This document shows positions 1-10,731 of a DNA stretch of 64,000 nt, piece after piece. The stretch is from Tuctoria greenei. Taxonomy: Eukaryota > Streptophyta > Magnoliopsida > Poales > Poaceae. Each line of letters opens with the position of its first letter. The stretch's first letter is position 1. The position numbers and the translations under genes are program-made. The notes below the pieces were generated by a model. That model made no database searches. It was not told the origin of the DNA and saw only the letters and a program-made list of their open reading frames with translations. The stretch spans positions 147,133,167 through 147,197,166 of the forward strand of contig JAYESD010000002.1 of assembly GCA_036927565.1 (NCBI GenBank), in the 5' to 3' direction.

Positions 1-1684
1 GGATTCAATTCGCGTCGACATCAAATTTAGCTTTGCACTAAACTTTGCCCAAATCAACCCCTAAATTTTTTCTAAGGCCTTTTATGGTTCAGGGAACTTG
101 ATTTAAAAGTTTGGAGATTTTTGGACCTTAGATACTATTTATTTCAACAAGGTTTATACCCATATTGGAATTCAAATTTGAATTTGAATTAGATGCAAAC
201 CATGTACAAATTGAATTCTGATTGCAGAACTGAATTCCCCATATTTTTCTTAGTCTACCTGTAAATTTTGGGAATTTTTGGACAATGTTTAAGCTAGAAC
301 TTAGAGGAATGGATAAGGGGGAGAGGTGGGGCCCATAGGTCAGGCAGTGAAACCGATTCACCGACTCTGTTTCTCACCCCCGGTCGACACCGCGACGCTT
401 GCATGCATAGGAATTCCGGTAGAAGTCGAGTAGTTGGAATCTACTCAGGAGAGATGTAGGACATATCTCACAGGATTGGTTAGATATAAAATGGCATAAT
501 ATAATGAAACTGAGACCGGGCAGGGAATGGATAGGAAGCGGCGAGAATTGAGTCTCGGTCGCATAGCCCTGCCTATGTCGATTAAGGCCCGTCTGTATGC
601 GGCCCCTTCGGACAAGCTTGAATTGTACCAGCGACATAATGGACATATGGAATCTAGTAAACTGATGTAACTCGATAACTGGGGTGTCGAGGCCCATTAA
701 CTTACCATCGATAGGGGTGGGTTGAGGACAGTAAGGTGTAAATCGGTCGGCGGACACATGAGGTGTTCCGTGCGGAGACCTTCTGTTTGCGGATGTGAGA
801 CAGGCTCGGCGTTCGAGTTTGTTGTGAAAGGTGGCCATATACGCCTAGTACTAAAGTGTTATGTAGGTACAGGTGTGCTCGCTGACACTTCCGAACGACG
901 TATGTGTCGTGTTGTCCGGATGTGTCCTTATTGCAATCACTGTCCCTCGCAGTAATAGAGTACCACTTGTTCACTGCGCCGTGACGTAGTAAATACTAAA
1001 GAAACCAGAAAATTATATTGTATTGAATTATAATTGCTTTGCAACCTTGTATGATTTAGAGATAGTGCAATTAAAAGTTTACAGTTTCCCCATACTTTAG
1101 CTGTAATAGCATTATGTGCTCTGGGCATGTCATATCATCGGTAAAGCGTTTCTTGTTTGATTGTGGAGCCCATGATGTGTCGTGCCTGGAGAATGTCATT
1201 TGCTACATAAAACCTGATTATAAGGATCCACTTGTAGGCGAGTCATTTATGCTTCACCTTACCTATGTTTAGTGTCCCCTTTGCATATGTCTAGTGAGAC
1301 GGGTTAGTCTTGTTGAGCCTTATGCTCACATTTGCAGTTAACGAGTTTTTGCAGGTTATACAATTGATGAAGGGTTTGATGATGAGGTTGCACCCCCTCC
1401 AGGGTGTACAGCCAAATGGGAACCCTACACGCCGCCGTGATTGAGTGTTGCTAGTGCAAAGTATCCAAGGCATGGATAACTTTGCTTTTGCATAGCTAGT
1501 GCAGAGAGCGTATCTATGATATATATATTTCTTTACTTCTGCTAGTATTGTAAAACTTCTGCTATATTATAAAAAAGACCTCGTCTTGTATTTTATTCGG
1601 GTTCTGTTCCTGTATACTGTTGGGTGTCGCATCGCACGACACCACCCAATGCGATCCTCGGATGTCGGGATTCCGGTCCTCACA
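1..1684 (+). repeat. 5' LTR of the Tekay-type element, partial and internally deleted
   Basis: Matches the 3' LTR from 19584 to 23406 and ends in CACA four bases before the PBS. At 403-406 (ATGC) it jumps from the equivalent of 19982 to that of 22127, so 2,144 bp present in the 3' LTR are missing. ATGC occurs at both breakpoints of the long copy, which looks like a 4-bp microhomology deletion. The missing block contains the only convincing TATA box of the LTR (20053), so this copy lacks its core promoter. Confidence 0.9.
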
Positions 1685-1688
1685 GTCA

Positions 1689-1700
1689 TGGTATCAGAGC
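1689..1700 (+). other. Primer binding site (tRNA-Met)
   Basis: TGGTATCAGAGC, complementary to the 3' end of plant initiator tRNA-Met, lies 4 bp after the LTR end. It marks the start of minus-strand DNA synthesis and fixes the element as plus-strand. Confidence 0.92.
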
Positions 1701-3631
1701 ATCATTGGGAACAGTGTACTTGAAAAGAACATATTTTCAAAAATTAGGATTTGAGTGAGGAATTAGCTATATGCCTTTATAAGGAGTATTATTAGTATAA
1801 AATATAAAGGTGGTAAACGAACTATGTGTTATTATATTCTGTAGCGACGCCCCGACATCAGGTAAGAGGTAAGGTACGCCACCGAGAGCAGGTCAATCTC
1901 GGTAAGCTCAGCATAAGAGGAGTGGTATGTGAAATTTCCGTGGCTTGGCACGGAAGTTAATAGGAGTCTCTGAAGCTCTCAATGTTTCTGAGAACCTATG
2001 ACATGCGGTACCCTAGCGTGCTTCAATGTTAGTGGGAGCCCCCATCGGGTGGTGTATAACCCGATAGTATGCCTCTCTAGAACTATCCATGTTCTATGGG
2101 AGCATGCGAAACACGTATGCCCGAGCGTGTATAAGCCGGATCGTACGGGAGTCTTTGCTGTACAGGCGTATTTACAGCCACGTACCTCGAGACATGACCT
2201 CGCTCGAGGGCGACTCCCACCAGAGTCGTATGCATTTATTTTCATATGTATTATTGTGACAGTCTGTCATATTTCCCCGTACCGCCCTTGAGGTGTGAAG
2301 GTGTGAAAGGGGATTGTTTGTCTTCTGCAGGTACACTAACTCCGGTAGCGACCCATGCAGCAAACGTTTGTGAGAGATCGATATAGGAACCACCTATAGA
2401 TGTAACCGGATATACCGGATATAATTTTCTTTGGTGAGATACGTAGTACCGTCAGTATCAAACATGATACTAGACCATCCCCAACGATAGAATGGATGCA
2501 TAATGCTTTGGAAAGTCCAAATATCAGATGCTGGTAGGTTTGGACTCCGTAAAAAGGGACTCCGACTCGATAGGGTAGATAGAATCAAGATTCTTGATTT
2601 CTGGCAGAAGTTGGCTCGACTTCGCCAGGTTGTAATCTTGGTTATCGAATAGATAAAATGAGAGTATCATATATCGATGGAAATCTCGTGAAGACCTCTA
2701 CAACTTTTCTGTTAACCATCAGGGCAGAAAAGTTTGAAATTCTATTGAAATATGGAGTATACTAAAACTGCTCTGGATGACCCAACCATTGTACCAGTTC
2801 TATAAATATTGACATAACTCACTGTAGGAACATCTTCTGCGTTATTGTGACACATGTATAGAAAGGGTAGAGGCAAGTCTACAGGTTTTATATTTAGAGT
2901 TTTTCCTAATTCAAATTTGATTTAAATCAAATTTGGAACTCAAAACAGTGGACTGCAGGACTACTGGTGCAAACCAGTCAGTTCAACTGTTTAGTTTGGA
3001 TAGTTATATCTCTTAATCCAGAATAGTGAAATAGTCACATATATACATATATGGAAATCTTAGGAAGTCCTCTATCAACTTTATTTTGCATTCCTTATCT
3101 AAATCTGGTTATAGCAGTGTCTAATTCCATTTGTCGCAAACTTGGTTCTGGCAGTCCAGAACTTAAAACAGTTTGCACCTATTTGTGAATTCGCGCGCAA
3201 TACCTGTATAACAAACTTTTCAGGGGTTAAATCTTTTACTTCGGGATTGTTAACTTGATGTTATACAAAGTTTATTTTGTCATTACCTCAAAATATTATC
3301 ATGATATCCCTGTATAAATTGTGGACATCACTACATATACAGGGGGGGTTCTGTCAAAAATTCCAGAAAATATGGGTCAACTTAAAACCTGTATAGATTC
3401 TATTTACTAGCTCACTTGTAGCTGTATGAGTACAATCTGGAAAGCTTGGAAAGTATACTACAACTTTCGTATTCATCCCAACATTTGGATCTGACATTTC
3501 CTGTATGAAATTGTGGAATTATACAGGAGGGTCAGCTGGAACAGACTGTGATTACAGCTCCAGTTTTAAAAATTTTCTGAAAACTGTTAAGAGTTGGAAA
3601 CTTTCTCATTGTTCCAGTATTCTTTCTATAA
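1701..3631 (+). other. Long leader of the Tekay-type element, no gene seen
   Basis: About 1.9 kb between PBS and ORF0. Short open frames occur on both strands, but none resembles a retroelement domain and none is long. The part after 2640 is AT-rich. I see no convincing regulatory signal beyond its position as the 5' untranslated leader. Confidence 0.6.
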
Positions 3632-4582
3632 ATGACGGATGTGAGGATGCTACTACCAGACGGATGGGTATTTTCCACTTGCGATGGTCATCCGGGCTTC
3701 CCAAGTATGCTGCGGGAAGTGCTCCAACAGTTTGGCTTCACCGAGATGCCATGCTATTGGGGTATGGAAGCGATCGACAGAGGTGTTCGGTCGTGCACCA
3801 TCTTGGTGGACATTCCGGCTAGTCCACATCGATATGGATGGGCTCCTTTCTCGGTTACCATCGAGGGGGCTCAGTTAGAGGACACTTGGGCAGTTGCTGC
3901 AGGCGAAGCACTTATGAAGCTTTGTGAGCTTCATCAAGATGCCATGGCAGGCACTCAATTTGCCCTTATTCCAGTCCGTGGTATGGCCGGCTTTGAGTGG
4001 CAACATCGTATGGTTTCTGCATATACACCGTGTGGCGACACAACCCCGACGACCCTGAGAACATATGCGGCTGCTTCCAATATGGTAGTTGCGATGCAAA
4101 GCACCATTATTTTGGAGCAAGTTGAGGCTCTGCGGGAAGCGACGGAGCGGGGTGATATCCTTGATTTTATCAACGAAGGTCTATGTTCGCTCATAGCCCC
4201 AGCGAATCACCGGCTAGATAAGTGCGAGAGTCAGTTACATTATGCTCGCATTAGGATACGGAAAGCTCGTGCCGCACAACGACAGACTCGCACTGAACTA
4301 TAACAAGCTCGTAGTGAGCTACAAGCAAGTCAATTGGAGGTGCAACAACAGCAAGAGCAGCTGTTAGTAGTCACTGAAGAGCGGGACACCGCTATTGAGA
4401 CAGCTCAAAATAGGGAGTATGAAGCAGGAGAACTACAGGATAATGCAATTGAGGGCGAGGCACAATTACAGCCAGTGGTGTATCCACTGGCCCATAACAT
4501 ACTATTAATTATAGGTGAACAATTACCATCAAATGATGAAGCAGAAGAAGAAGATCCCGAGGAACTTGAATACGTCGAGTAG
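3632..4582 (+). pseudogene. ORF0: extra ORF upstream of gag, function unknown, one nonsense codon
   Basis: An ATG at 3632 opens a frame of 316 codons interrupted by a single TAA at 4301-4303. The frame continues unchanged to a TAG at 4580-4582. The N-terminal ~200 residues look globular (segments such as YWGMEAIDRGVRSC and EALMKLCELH). The C-terminal third is rich in Gln and Glu with heptad-like spacing, probably a coiled coil, and ends in a strongly acidic tail (DEAEEEDPEELEYVE). I do not recognise the family. Its place between leader and gag and its length suggest a lineage-specific accessory protein, but that is inference. The stop may be CAA changed to TAA. Confidence 0.6.
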
Positions 4583-4958
4583 GACATATTGCAGGGAATG
4601 TGGCAGCACTTCTGCCCACACAGGGCAACATATAGTTAAATGGTAGCTCGTGTTTTTCTTTTGTGACCATGTTTGTGTCATATTAAGAGTAGTGGTGGTT
4701 ACGGCTAGATAACCAGATGTGTACGACATCTCAAGAGGACCAAGTATGATAGAGATGTATTTCAATAGTGGGAGTCCATCATTTTGGAGTTTACTACTGT
4801 AAACTTGGTCCAGAGATAATATATCTTGTATAAAGTTTGTACTTTATCAATATATGTTGATGTTGTATATTTTCTATCATGGTCTACTGCATTACTATTT
4901 ATATGGAAGGATGAACTTGAGGGAGTGAGACTTATGGTGCGAATCGTTGTATTGCAGC
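4583..4958 (+). other. Spacer between ORF0 and gag
   Basis: About 375 bp, AT-rich, with no domain I can recognise. An open frame on the plus strand runs through it into gag (4826 onward) but its first 45 codons look non-coding. Confidence 0.5.
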
Positions 4959-6150
4959 ATGGTGCATACACATGCAGCCCCAAAAGTGGGAGGCTCAAGT
5001 GGAGGGCAGGGTACGCCCCAGACGCAGCCACCTCCACCACCTCCACCCACACTCCCAGAAGTCTCGCAGAGGTTCTCGCAGCAGTACTCGGCTCGCGCGA
5101 CGAGCAAACTGAGTTGTTGCGGACTCTTGTACAACACTCATCCCATCAAGGGGGACGACACGTTGATGGTCCACGTCAGTCATATCCGAGTTCCTACTCG
5201 GATTTCTCATTGACGCATCCACCGATCTTCAGAGAGGCCGACGAGCCTTTGGAGGTGGACAACTGGCTCCGCACCATTGAAAGGGAAGTTCGGTTTACTT
5301 GAGGTAACTGAACAACAGAAGGCTCTGTTTGCAACTCAGCAAATGCGGGGTTCTGCTGGTGCGTGGTGGGCAAACTACCTCGCCGCACGCCCCGCAGGCT
5401 ATGTCGTGAGCTAGGCAGAATTCCGGGAGGCGTTCCGCGCCTATCATATTCCTCCCGGGATTATAAGGAGGAAGCTTCAAGAGTTCTTGGAGCTGAAGCA
5501 GAGAGGAAGGAGTGCTTATGAGTACTCCAAGGCCTTCAACCACTTGGCCCAATATGCACAGGACCAAGTGAACACAGAAGACAGGAAGCGAGAGTGCTTC
5601 TACCGGGGGCTGAACACCAAGATGAAGGACAAGCTGGTCTTGTTCAACCGCGGCAGTTTCAACGACCTGGTCAACACCGCGATCATGCAGGAGGACGCTA
5701 CTCGAGAACTGTCCTCAGACAAGAAGAAGATGAGTTCTCCACAGGGCAGCGGAGGTGGTGCTCCTCAGAAGTACCGAATAGTGTATCGATCACCATCTGG
5801 CCAGAGGTGGCAACCGCCATCACGACCACCAATGTTCAGTGGTTGCCGGTTCGGCAACTCCGGGTTCCGACCGCAGCAACAGCAGGGGATGATCCCACGT
5901 GCACTTCCACCTCCACCACGTGCACCGGGATTCCGTCCTCCCATTCGTACTGGCCAAACCCCGTACACGTGTTTCACGTGTGGACGCACGGGGCACTTCG
6001 CCATGGACTGCCCGCAGAGTAGGCAAGGCGGAGGACAATCATCATACCAGGGCGCCAACCAACCCCGCAACCAGCCCGAGAAGCGAGTTCCTAAAGTCGG
6101 CAACGTCCACCACCTCGCCATTGAGGATGTTCCGGAAGGCGCACCCGTAC
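4959..6150 (+). pseudogene. gag: gag of the Tekay-type element, frameshifted
   Basis: Structural capsid/nucleocapsid protein that packages element RNA. ATG at 4959 leads to a proline run (about 5022-5055). The recognisable capsid start (LAEVLAAVLGSRDEQTELLR) is in another frame up to about 5285. The capsid core (AGAWWANYLAARPAG, FREAFRAYHIPPGIIRRKLQEF) returns to the first frame. Two frameshifts and one stop (TAG 5412-5414, probably an original Trp) therefore break it. A Pro/Gly/Gln-rich basic segment follows, then one CCHC zinc knuckle, CFTCGRTGHFAMDC, at about 5968-6010. The family call is secure and the copy is non-functional. Confidence 0.88.
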
Positions 6151-6668
6151 TCACGAGTACGTTCTCTATCTTCGATTATCCCGTAGTCATACTCTTTGAC
6201 TTCGGAGCTTCACACAATGTCATTAGCATGTCTTTTGTCATTAAAAGTCAATTGCCTATAATCTCCACAAAAACTCCATATGTGATTAGCACTCCAGCCG
6301 GGAAAACAGTAACAAATGAATTAGTTCCTGGGATACTACTTAACCTAGATGGAACCATATATCTTACTTCACTTCTGATACTAGAGCATCAGAAGTTAGA
6401 TGCCATCTTGGGAATGGCATGGTTACAATACCATGGTGCTATTCTAGATCTAGTCCCTCGAAAAATATATCTAAATTCTCCACTTCATCCCTCTCAAGTC
6501 CTCAATCTTGAGAGAACCATTCTAGTGAATCCATCTACTCACAATACTGAGGTTATTGAGCTAAATGATATTCCGGTAGTATGTTAATACCCGGACGTGT
6601 TTCCCGATCTTCCTGGTATGCCCCCAGAAAGAGATATATAGTTCAAGATTGAACTTGCACCGGGAACA
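6151..6668 (+). pseudogene. pol: pol, protease domain and linker (active site altered)
   Basis: Continues in the gag frame. It carries the retroviral-type aspartic protease fold: the strand VILFDFGASHNVIS near 6189-6230, then the second half ending with LDAILGMAWLQYHGAILDL. The catalytic motif is D-F-G-A (GAC TTC GGA GCT, 6198-6209) where the family has D-S/T-G-A, so the copy is predicted inactive. The frame stops at TAA 6585-6587 and again at TAG 6639-6641, in the normally conserved linker just before RT. Confidence 0.85.
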
Positions 6669-7240
6669 GTGCCAATCTCAAGACCACCCTACAAGATAGC
6701 ACCCAAGGAACTTGCAGAACTTAAGGAACAGTTAGCCGAACTTGAGAACAAGGGTTTCATTCGTCCAAGTTCATCACCATGGGGTTGTTCTGCACTGTTC
6801 GTAGAGAAGAAAGATAAGACCTTGAGACTGTGTGTAGACTATCGTCCACTCAATGCTGTCACTATCAAAAACAAGTATCCACTACCATGCATTGATATCC
6901 TTTTCGATCAATTGGTGGGTGCTAAAGTATTTTCGAAGATGGATCTTCGTTCTGGTTATCATCAGATCAGAATCTGGCCAGAAGAGATACCAAAGACAGC
7001 ATTCTCGACGAGGTATGGACTGTATGAGTACCTTGTTATGTCCTTTGGATTGACCAACGCACCGGCTCATTTCATGTATCTCATGAACTCGGTGTTTATG
7101 CCGGAATTGGACAAGTTTCTCATGGTCTTCATTGACGACATACTTGTGTATTCAAAATCCGAAGAAGAACATGCTCAACACTTGCGTATCGTGCTTCAAC
7201 GATTACGGGACCACCAGCTATATGCTAAGTTCAGCGTGTG
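6669..7240 (+). pseudogene. pol: pol, reverse transcriptase fingers and palm
   Basis: RNA-dependent DNA polymerase. Visible motifs: KELAELKEQLAELENKGFIRPS, LRLCVDYRPLNAVT, SKMDLRSGYHQIRI, the catalytic FIDDILVYSK box, and LYAKFS at the end. All expected RT blocks are present in order. Beyond codon 190 a frameshift near 7240 moves the remainder to the +1 frame. The upstream stops at 6585 and 6639 disconnect it from protease. Confidence 0.9.
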
Positions 7241-7907
7241 AATTCTGGATCAGCCAAGTGCCATTTTTAGGGCACATCATATCAGCACCAGGGATTGCAG
7301 TTGATCCAAGCAAGATCAAGCAAGTCCTCAAATGGGAGTCTCCAAAGTCTGTACATGAAGTTCGAAGTTTCCTAGGTTTAGCTGGGTATTACCGGAGGTT
7401 CATTCCCAGTTTCTCCAAAATAGCTAAACCAATGACGGCACTTTTGAAGAAGGGGACGCAGTATGTATGGACTGAGGCATGTGAGGCAGGTTTTCAAGCA
7501 TTAGTAAAATACCTCACAAAGGCACAAGTATTAGCTCAACCGGACGCAACCAAATCTTTTGACGTGTATTGTGATGCATCAGGAATTGGTTTAGGATGTG
7601 TGTTGATGCAGGATAGACGAGTGATCGCTTATGGATCACAGCAGCTTCGGAACCATGAGCATCACTATCTGACTCATGATCTAGAACTCGCTGTTGTGGT
7701 ACTAGCATTAAAGATGTGGAGACATTATCTACTGGGTAATTTAGTACATCTCTACACCGATCACAAGAGCCTGAAATACATCTTCACCAAAAAAGATTAA
7801 AATATGCGACAACGTAGATGGTTGGAGTTAATCAAGTATTATGAGATTGAGATCCACTACCATACAGGCAAAGCGAATGTAGTTGCAGATGCTCTGAGCC
7901 GCAAGTC
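7241..7907 (+). pseudogene. pol: pol, RT connection and RNase H, interrupted by Sirevirus insertion
   Basis: Reads FLGHIISAPGIAVDPSKI, then SFLGLAGYYRRFIPSFS, then the RNase H start FDVYCDASGIGLGCVLMQ and LYTDHKSLKYIFT. A TAA at 7798-7800 interrupts the frame where the family has Leu. The domain closes with HTGKANVVADALSRKS at 7907, where the young Sirevirus is inserted. The reading phase matches the sequence that resumes at 17637. Confidence 0.9.
7903..7907. repeat. Target site duplication AAGTC (left)
   Basis: AAGTC at 7903-7907 is repeated at 17637-17641 on the other side of the Sirevirus. This fixes both insertion boundaries and restores the Tekay pol reading phase. Confidence 0.95.
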
Positions 7908-8570
7908 TGTAGGGATCGAATGCCCAAGAGGGGGGGGGGTGAATTGGGCTACTTCAAATTTTAAGTCAATTTAAAGCTTAAGTGAAATCTAATTCTCTAA
8001 GCAAGCCAACAGTGCAATTAAGAGAATTAAGTGCGGAATTGAGAATTGCGTAATCGTAAAGGAGTAGGGAGGAGGAATGCAAACGCTCGAAGACACGGGG
8101 ACACGTCGATTTTTCCCGTGGTTCGGTGAGATCACTAGGATCCACCTACGTCCACGTTGTGGCACCCACCTAAGGGTATCGCCACTCCCAAGTCACCGAG
8201 ACGAGGGAATCCACTAACTTCCTCCGTTCGCCATCCTTGGCAAGGTGGAGCTCAAGCCTTGTACAACTTCGATCCTCCGGGCTTCCACAATGGTCTCGGC
8301 AAGCTCCGGAGCGATCTCTTCACTCTCCTCTTGATACAAGGTGAGTGCAATCACCAAGAATGCACTTTCTCACGGCTCTCCCTACTCTAGAGTCTCCACT
8401 CACCCAGAGAGGACGCACACAAGCTTAACTCTAAGAGGAACTAGCCTATATCTTGAGGTGTGAAAGGGTTACAAGAGTGTGAAAATGAGTATTCTAAGTC
8501 TTGGACACTTGGGGAATGTGTAGTGGTGCTCTTGTTGTCCAGCTTCACCGAAATGACTGGTGGGAGGGGG

Positions 8571-8577
8571 TTAAATA
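8571..8577 (-). promoter_or_regulatory. TATA-like box of the A-young LTR
   Basis: Minus-strand TATTTAA directly downstream of the palindrome array. The homologous position in A-old is TATAAATA (31735-31742). The same box lies in the other LTR (about 16840-16846). Confidence 0.55.
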
Positions 8578-8632
8578 CTCAGCCCAACCGAATTAGCCGT
8601 TGGAAAAGTGGGCTGATTACTTTTTCTGTGTA

Positions 8633-9015
8633 CATCGGATGATCCGATGACCCCCTTTTATGAGCATCGGTCTAATTAGATTAGCTGACGTCATTCTGTC
8701 AGAAATGACCGTTATTAGACCGATGCTTCACCTCCTTCATCATCGGAGGATCCGATGAATAGATCTTCAGTCTGGTTGAGCTGATAATTTGCTTCTGTTG
8801 TAATCGACCGATGTGCATCTGCCTTCAACATCGGATGATCCGGTGTTCAGTCCTTCAGAACACTTCAGAAAATTTGCTTACTGTTGTATTCATCCGATGT
8901 TCACTTGATACACATCGGATGATCCGGTGTGTACTTCATTCTGAGGTCTTCTTCTTCTGTTGAGTCCAAATCGACCGATGCAGTCATTCTTCAGATCACC
9001 GGATGATCCGGTGTG
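8633..9015 (-). promoter_or_regulatory. U3 palindrome array, family A
   Basis: Repeated short inverted repeats such as CATCGGATGATCCGATG and CACCGGATGATCCGGTG, with degenerate half-copies between them (ACCGATG, CATCGG), spaced by 20-40 bp. On the element strand they lie just upstream of the TATA-like box. Palindromic arrays in the cis-region of Sirevirus LTRs are a described feature of the genus. The right LTR holds the same array at about 16902-17284. Confidence 0.8.
8664..8726. promoter_or_regulatory. Hairpin with TGACGTCA in the loop
   Basis: Perfect 13-bp arms, GCATCGGTCTAAT (8664-8676) and ATTAGACCGATGC (8714-8726), enclose a loop with TGACGTCA (8686-8693), a palindromic bZIP-type C-box. 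The same arrangement recurs at 16933-16995, and in slightly decayed form in A-old around TGACGTCA 31853-31860 and 42573-42580. Confidence 0.6.
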
Positions 9016-9367
9016 TACAATTTGTTTCCTTCGAGTTGAGTTGGACTGATCTTTTGGATTTTGGACTTGTGACCTCTTGAACACTTGTTTGTATGGCTCT
9101 TCTGATGGATATGAAGCTTCTTGTGTTGCCAATTTTGATAAGGTTGCGTCGTTGTACGAGTTCCTCATTTGTTTCCGATTAACCCCTTAGGTAAGTTCGT
9201 TGAGGGGTCTCCTTTTGCATCCAATGAGCAGTAGATGACATTTATGATTGATTGATCGACGTTTGATTCATTGTACATGAAACCTCGCATCCACAACCTC
9301 ATTAGTAGTAAATAACGGTTGTCATTAATCACCGAAACCGTACCTCGTGGGGGCCTAGATGCTTTCA

Positions 9368-9380
9368 ATCTCCCCCTTTT
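9368..9380 (-). other. Polypurine tract of A-young
   Basis: Element-strand AAAAAGGGGGAGAT abuts the 3' LTR start and is preceded by the conserved TCATCAATCACC. It is the expected primer for plus-strand synthesis. Confidence 0.85.
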
Positions 9381-9663
9381 TGGTGATTGATGACAACACA
9401 ACGAGTAGAGCATAAAAATAATGGAATTTGAAACGCAAACGCAATGCTCATAAAGAAATGTAATCGGAAAAACATGCAACACAAGGAGCTCGAAGGCTCA
9501 AACAGTGATCAAATATAAATCATAAGAGTGAAGTAGCATACTGAATTACAAATAGTAGCAAATGATAACAAACAAGTCTCAAATAGAAGCAAATAACAAG
9601 TCTGAAAGCAAATAGATAACTAGCACTCCCCCTAAGCCCAAGACACTCCCCCTAACTCTAACT
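9381..9663. other. Non-coding A-rich block next to the PPT
   Basis: Spacer between the final PPT and the accessory PPT-like repeats. It aligns loosely with 32521-32865 of A-old. No ORF or other signal is seen, except CTCCCCCT repeats at its right end (about 9627-9650). Confidence 0.5.
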
Positions 9664-9697
9664 CTTCTCCCCCTTTGGCATCAAGACACCAAAAAGG
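9627..9697 (-). other. Accessory PPT-like motif cluster
   Basis: Three GGGGGAG runs on the element strand, the strongest in CTTGATGCCAAAGGGGGAGA preceded by TTTTTGGTGT. The same motif follows ORF3 in A-old (about 32866-32896) and in family B (46633-46662). Repeated PPT-like motifs are a known Sirevirus hallmark. Confidence 0.75.
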
Positions 9698-9709
9698 GAA
9701 GAGGAGTAC

Positions 9710-9868
9710 CTAGGACTCCGGAGCTCTCGGGGCGACGGAGAAGCGGTCGACGTCGGCGGTGTCGGAGCTGCTCGAGGTAGACGTCGCCGGAGCTGGTGCT
9801 GGAGCGGGAGGAGCCGGAGGTGCGGCGGCGCGGGAGGTGAGGAGGCGGGGAGTGAAGAAGCGCCGGCC
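9710..9868 (-). pseudogene. Remnant of ORF3 C-terminus
   Basis: About 50 codons of a Pro/Ala/Ser-rich tail ending VDRFSVAPRAPES before the TAG at 9710-9712. A-old ORF3 ends in the same place relative to the PPT-like motif with a matching tail (DSDQFVIAPSTQGP). The other ~650 codons of ORF3 seen in A-old are absent here. I therefore read this as the scar of an internal deletion rather than a gene. Confidence 0.65.
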
Positions 9869-9889
9869 GTACGATTTTTAATAGGAACC

Positions 9890-10200
9890 CGATGACCTAG
9901 CCGTTACGCGAACACCGGATCGACCGATGCGCATTGGGGGGATCATCGGTCGAGTTCAACAGAGAGTTGGTCCAAAAACTCTCTTTGCACACCGGATGAT
10001 CCGACGTTGCTACGTCGATCATCGGTCGAATTCTGCAGGGTAACAGAGGATTGAACATCGGATGGACCGATGTTTTCCAGGATGAACGCGTCGGATCATT
10101 TGAGGTTCTGACAGAGTTGGGCTTTGAGGATTGAACACCTATTTGACCGATGAGGGATTGACAGGGGCATCGGATAATCCGATGACAACAGAACGAAAAC
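9890..10200. promoter_or_regulatory. Internal palindrome cluster outside the LTR (A-young)
   Basis: Family-A half-palindromes (CACCGGATCGACCGATG, CACCGGATGATCCGACG, CATCGGATGGACCGATG, CATCGGATAATCCGATG) recur inside the element, between pol and the ORF3 remnant. The order and spacing match the block 35490-35850 of A-old. Confidence 0.75.
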
Positions 10201-10731
10201 ATCCCATATATGTCCTTCGACCGAACAAACAAACGAGGAGAAACACATGTCTTAGGACTTTTTGGGCAACTCCTTACCCCTCAAGAAGCTAATATGCCAA
10301 TAGCTTGGCTAGACCTTAACACAAACGGAACACCAAGAAAAATGGAGGAAAAATATCCAAATAAAATGTAAGGCCCATGCTTTGTGAGGTAGAGTATGGA
10401 AACTTCTATCTCATTAAAGCATGTTCCTTTAGAATTTTGCTCTTTCCACATCATATGAGTTGAGATATTGCATTTCAAACAAGTCTCCTTCTCATGATGT
10501 GGGTTCCCCTTTGTGACAATCTACCGTATGCAATGTCAAACAAGATAATGCAAAATATTAGATGAATGCAAGTCTATATGACAGGAATCATGCAAGGCAT
10601 AAAATAAATCTATCTTGCCAAGTTTAAACCTGCCAAAGGCTTACTCAGGGAAAACTATTTCTAGCTCGCCCCTATCCTTTGGGAGTTAGGCAAGACCTAT
10701 ATGACATGCAACCTTACATGAACATGGCAAT
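10201..10731. other. Conserved non-coding block 3' of pol
   Basis: About 530 bp, AT-rich, without an ORF. Much of it is recognisable in A-old at 35861-36458 (for example AAACACATGTCTTAGGACTT). Conservation between two copies of different age may be simple descent. I see no further signal. Confidence 0.5.

Larger units (their letters stand above)
7908..9367 (-). repeat. 3' LTR of A-young (1,460 bp)
   Basis: On the element strand it begins TGAAAGC and ends CCTACA. It is nearly identical to 16179-17636. The open frames inside it on the plus strand occur identically in both LTRs and look non-coding. Confidence 0.95.

Noticed and set aside
722..955. Open frame repeated at 22442-22675 in the Tekay LTRs
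   Set aside because: LTR duplication with amino-acid-changing differences. No sign of coding constraint.
1689..1700. tRNA-like sequence TGGTATCAGAGC at five places
   Set aside because: These are primer binding sites complementary to tRNA-Met. No tRNA cloverleaf surrounds them.
8157..8642. Plus-strand open frames repeated identically at 16426-16911
   Set aside because: They lie inside the LTRs, antisense to the element. Identity reflects LTR duplication, not protein conservation.
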